A stretch of 64,000 bases of DNA from Cyclospora cayetanensis. Its lineage: Eukaryota > Apicomplexa > Conoidasida > Eucoccidiorida > Eimeriidae. Positions 61,532 through 64,000 of this stretch are shown piece by piece (the stretch's first letter is position 1; each line of letters starts with the position of its first letter). The position numbers and the translations under genes were made by a program. The notes beneath the pieces are model-generated. The model searched no databases and was not told the DNA's origin. It was given only the letters and a program-made list of their open reading frames with translations. Location of the stretch: the NCBI RefSeq assembly GCF_002999335.1, contig NW_020312070.1, positions 303,515 to 367,514 of the forward strand, in the 5' to 3' direction.

Positions 61532-61717
61532 CTATCTAGAAAGTGCATTCTGTTGGGGGTTTGCTGCTCCCAATGCCCTGGTGCTACTGCACTGCGGTAG
61601 CGACCGATAGCTAAGTACTGGTAGTACATAGCTGTGACTGTGGGAGCCTTCAGGATCCTGCAGACCCCGGTCTTCTACTAGTTGGTGATTATAAAGAGCG
61701 TTTTTTACATCCGGCAC
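61532..61717 (-). pseudogene. possible copia-type reverse transcriptase scrap
   Basis: The minus-strand peptide begins PDVKNALYNHQLVEDRGLQD and continues PEGSHSH. This resembles the copia RT segment of the form LDVKTAFLNGxLxEEIYMxQPEG. It is short and isolated, and flanking frames did not add clear support. Confidence 0.3.
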
Positions 61718-62769
61718 GCTGGCTCTGACTTATAGCTTTTGTAATACCTCAAAGCTTTGGTCGAGCATGCTTAATTACATTGCTAGGCTTGTTCCGCAGA
61801 AATACTCAAGGGCTACCATCTTACTGCGAATTGCACAAACACACACTGCAATGAGTTAAAATAAATCAAACACAGAATGCATTTGATTGCTCTATACTAG
61901 TACTTTGCTTATTCTTGTGTTTTAACTTGGTGCTCTCAGAGGCTATCTCAAAGCCTATGGAGAACTCGCATCTGTACTACCCTAGACTAGCCGCACAGCA
62001 CAGGTGCAGAGTAACATCGCCTTGAAATGACGATACTGAGAATATCCTAGGTATTATTACGGAAACCGCTTCAAGCCTCTTAAGCAAGAGGGGCCTGCTC
62101 CCTGTCACGAGAGAAGCAGGCTTGCATTATGCATCAAGGATACAGGAGTACTGAGCTCGTGGCATCGTGCCGTAATACGATGATTTTAGCAATCAGCATC
62201 TGTGGGAGACGTATCAGCAGGTAGGGCACTCGAGTTCCAGACTTGAAATTAAAGCAACAGAAGTCCATAATCCGTAAGCCCAATGTCTTATATAGTGCTC
62301 AAAATAGGAAAACACAACTTTGGGGGCTGCTTTGGGATGATGCGGCATTCCCTGTGATGCTGACAGATAAGCTAAAAGCTTAGCATGTACGATCGAATGC
62401 CTTTCAAGCAACTGAGCCCCAAAATTTCGTAGTGATAAAGCGATCTGGCTTAGAGTCTGGACTACCTCCAGTGTGATGATTCATGCGTGCAGTTGTGAGA
62501 ATGCTCAGATCCTGCAATGACTCGAACACCTTTCATTTATGTTCAAAAGGCTGGGTTTTGCTACCCCTGCGTATACACTTCTACTTTTTGCACAAGCGCG
62601 GCGCCGGATCCACAGTGCAATGGGGCCTCTATGTATTTACCATAAAACAACCAGCTCAGGGGTACAATAAACTGCGGTTTGAATGCGTAGTGTAACGCTC
62701 CATTAAGAGTTTCCATGGAGAGACACCTAGCCCTGACAGCAATACCAAGCTTCATAGAAAGTGTAGAAG
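61718..62769. other. gene-poor stretch
   Basis: No recognisable coding sequence. Short frames on both strands lack motifs. Confidence 0.3.
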
Positions 62770-63065
62770 CGTCCCTTTAAAATGCGCTTGACTTTCCGTT
62801 GCCCCATCCAACATGGTTCTGGTCGTGAGCGAGCAGGGTCAGCTGGGGTCGTGTTGCTCTACCCTTCAAGCACTCTGCGCATTCATACCCATTTACACAC
62901 AGCAACTAGCGCGTGAACATACTCGCTTTTTCTTCCAGATACGTCGTTGGTTTAATTTGCAACAATTAGAGTAGGTGAACAACCGGGCAAAGGGGCCAGT
63001 TATTTAAAAATCCGAATTGAATAAAAATAATGGAGTAAAAAGTGCCCATAGCTAGCTTGTTCCGC
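62770..63065 (+). repeat. LTR-like dispersed repeat, copy 4
   Basis: The core at about 62872-62915 (aagcactctgcgcattcata) parallels copy 3. The right part (aattgaataaaaataatgga, then gtaaaaagtgc) also lines up with copy 3. Confidence 0.5.
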
Positions 63066-64000
63066 TGCGCTTACCGTAGGTTCACCTTGATGCCAATTGC
63101 GGATGCAGCTAGTAAGGTTTGCTCCTGAGATCACATATGGGACGCAACTCATCTAAAAACATGTACAAAAGGGTTAGAAACACCCTATTGGGGCCTCGAC
63201 TGAGGAAAAAGAGTGACAGGTAGTCGGGCGAGATGACAGTACACTGCAGCCTACTACTTCTACAATCGCTGAGAGCCGACAGGGCATTTGCTGGGCTTGC
63301 GTTTTCCAGCTACAATTATTCTCATGTAGTAGTAGCTAGACATAGTGACCCCAAAGTGAGAGGTCTTGTGCTCCGAAACCCCAGCTTGCTGCATTGCCAC
63401 CAATTCTACAAATGTGGGCTCGGCCGTGAGGCACAGGGTGTGCCGGACCTCTACAGACCGAGCTCCAGCTCACAAGATCTTTCTTCAGAAATTACTCTAG
63501 TGAATGTAAGGAAGAAACCTGGTAAGAGTCCCTGCTAGTGACCTGCCAAAAGACGTCTCCGCAGACATCGGACCGGAGGCATGCATGAGCTTAACAGGTG
63601 ATGAAGATTTTGGCAGCCGTTTGTGCCTCCTTTCTGCTGCTTTGGGTCTTTCTCCTGCTCCTGCTGCTTCCACGAGCAGCGGCACTGTTGGCCGTACAAA
63701 GCGAAGCCGCTCGGAAGTGCGGCAGAGAGCCAGCAGCAGCAAAAGGGTTTGCTGCTGCTGGCTCGCTAAGACCCTGAAGAGACTCCGGATAGGGAGGGGC
63801 CTCGAGGGGAAAGCTGCTGCCGTAAATGCTCATGCTACCCGTTCCGTTTCCCTTCACAAAGTCACCTCCCTAAAGCAGCAGTAGCAGGAGTTACCCGTGC
63901 AGAATTGTCTAAAATTTTCCGCGCATTTCGGCATAATATGCTTGAAGAGCTCAATTTTTATCCTTCCCATGGCGTGAGAGCCAACAGAAACGTCGAGGAA
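63066..64000. other. window edge, candidate triplet-rich exon
   Basis: Around 63590-63890 both strands are open and CAG/CTG-rich. The minus frame starting at 63834 (MSIYGSSFPLEAPPYPESLQ) has the more protein-like composition; the plus frame at 63585-63884 is rich in Arg, Ser and Leu. One of them may be the edge exon of a gene extending beyond the window. I cannot tell which strand. Confidence 0.3.

Noticed and set aside
1..64000. tRNA, rRNA, CRISPR array or bacterial-type operon
   Set aside because: I looked for T-arm consensus (GTTCRANYC-type) contexts, rRNA-like blocks and regular spaced repeats and saw none; the genes are intron-rich eukaryotic.

Overview
The window reads as nuclear DNA of a coccidian apicomplexan, most likely an Eimeria species or a close relative such as Cyclospora. 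The genes are eukaryotic and multi-exon, with short introns. Several genes between about 28 and 58 kb carry dense CAG/CTG-type triplet runs that encode poly-Q, poly-A, poly-S or Cys clusters. The flanks hold degenerate Ty3/gypsy-type (chromovirus-like) retroelements. Established knowledge of Eimeria genomes (amino-acid homopolymer repeats, repeat-rich and repeat-poor segments, chromovirus-like elements) fits all of this. The genus is inferred, because no rRNA or organellar marker is present. Exon joins below were made by eye from splice-site and reading-frame agreement.

Layout. 0-6.5 kb: gene-poor, with a decayed plus-strand retroelement (reverse transcriptase, RNase H and integrase traces) and an LTR-like repeat. 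7.3-8.4 kb (+): multi-pass membrane RING protein. 9.7-14.7 kb (-): 15-exon aldehyde dehydrogenase-like enzyme. 15.5-16.0 kb (+): proteasome maturation factor UMP1. 17.0-20.8 kb (-): 10-exon 26S proteasome ATPase RPT4. 23.6-27.6 kb (-): a second, almost full-length but broken gypsy-type element. 28.6-29.9 kb (+): lysine-rich hypothetical protein. 30.0-36.5 kb (-): a possible 86-residue protein and a glutamine-rich BRO1/ALIX-like protein. 37.8-40.9 kb (+): large low-complexity protein. 43.1-48.5 kb (+): membrane-anchored NEK-like protein kinase. 49.2-55.0 kb (-): DEAD-box helicase of the DDX27/Drs1 type. 56.0-58.0 kb (-): CCCH zinc-finger protein. 58-64 kb: gene-poor, with repeat copies, a perfect inverted repeat and a candidate exon at the edge.

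The genes do not form operons and are mostly unrelated housekeeping functions: proteasome assembly and function, ubiquitin ligation, ribosome biogenesis, membrane remodelling, RNA binding and signalling. The one functional neighbourhood is UMP1 beside RPT4. I found no clear new multi-gene system. The more unusual items are the membrane-tethered kinase with a very long activation segment, two apparent GC-AG introns, the RING with a non-canonical last metal-ligand spacing, and a perfect 21-bp inverted repeat in the gene-poor end.
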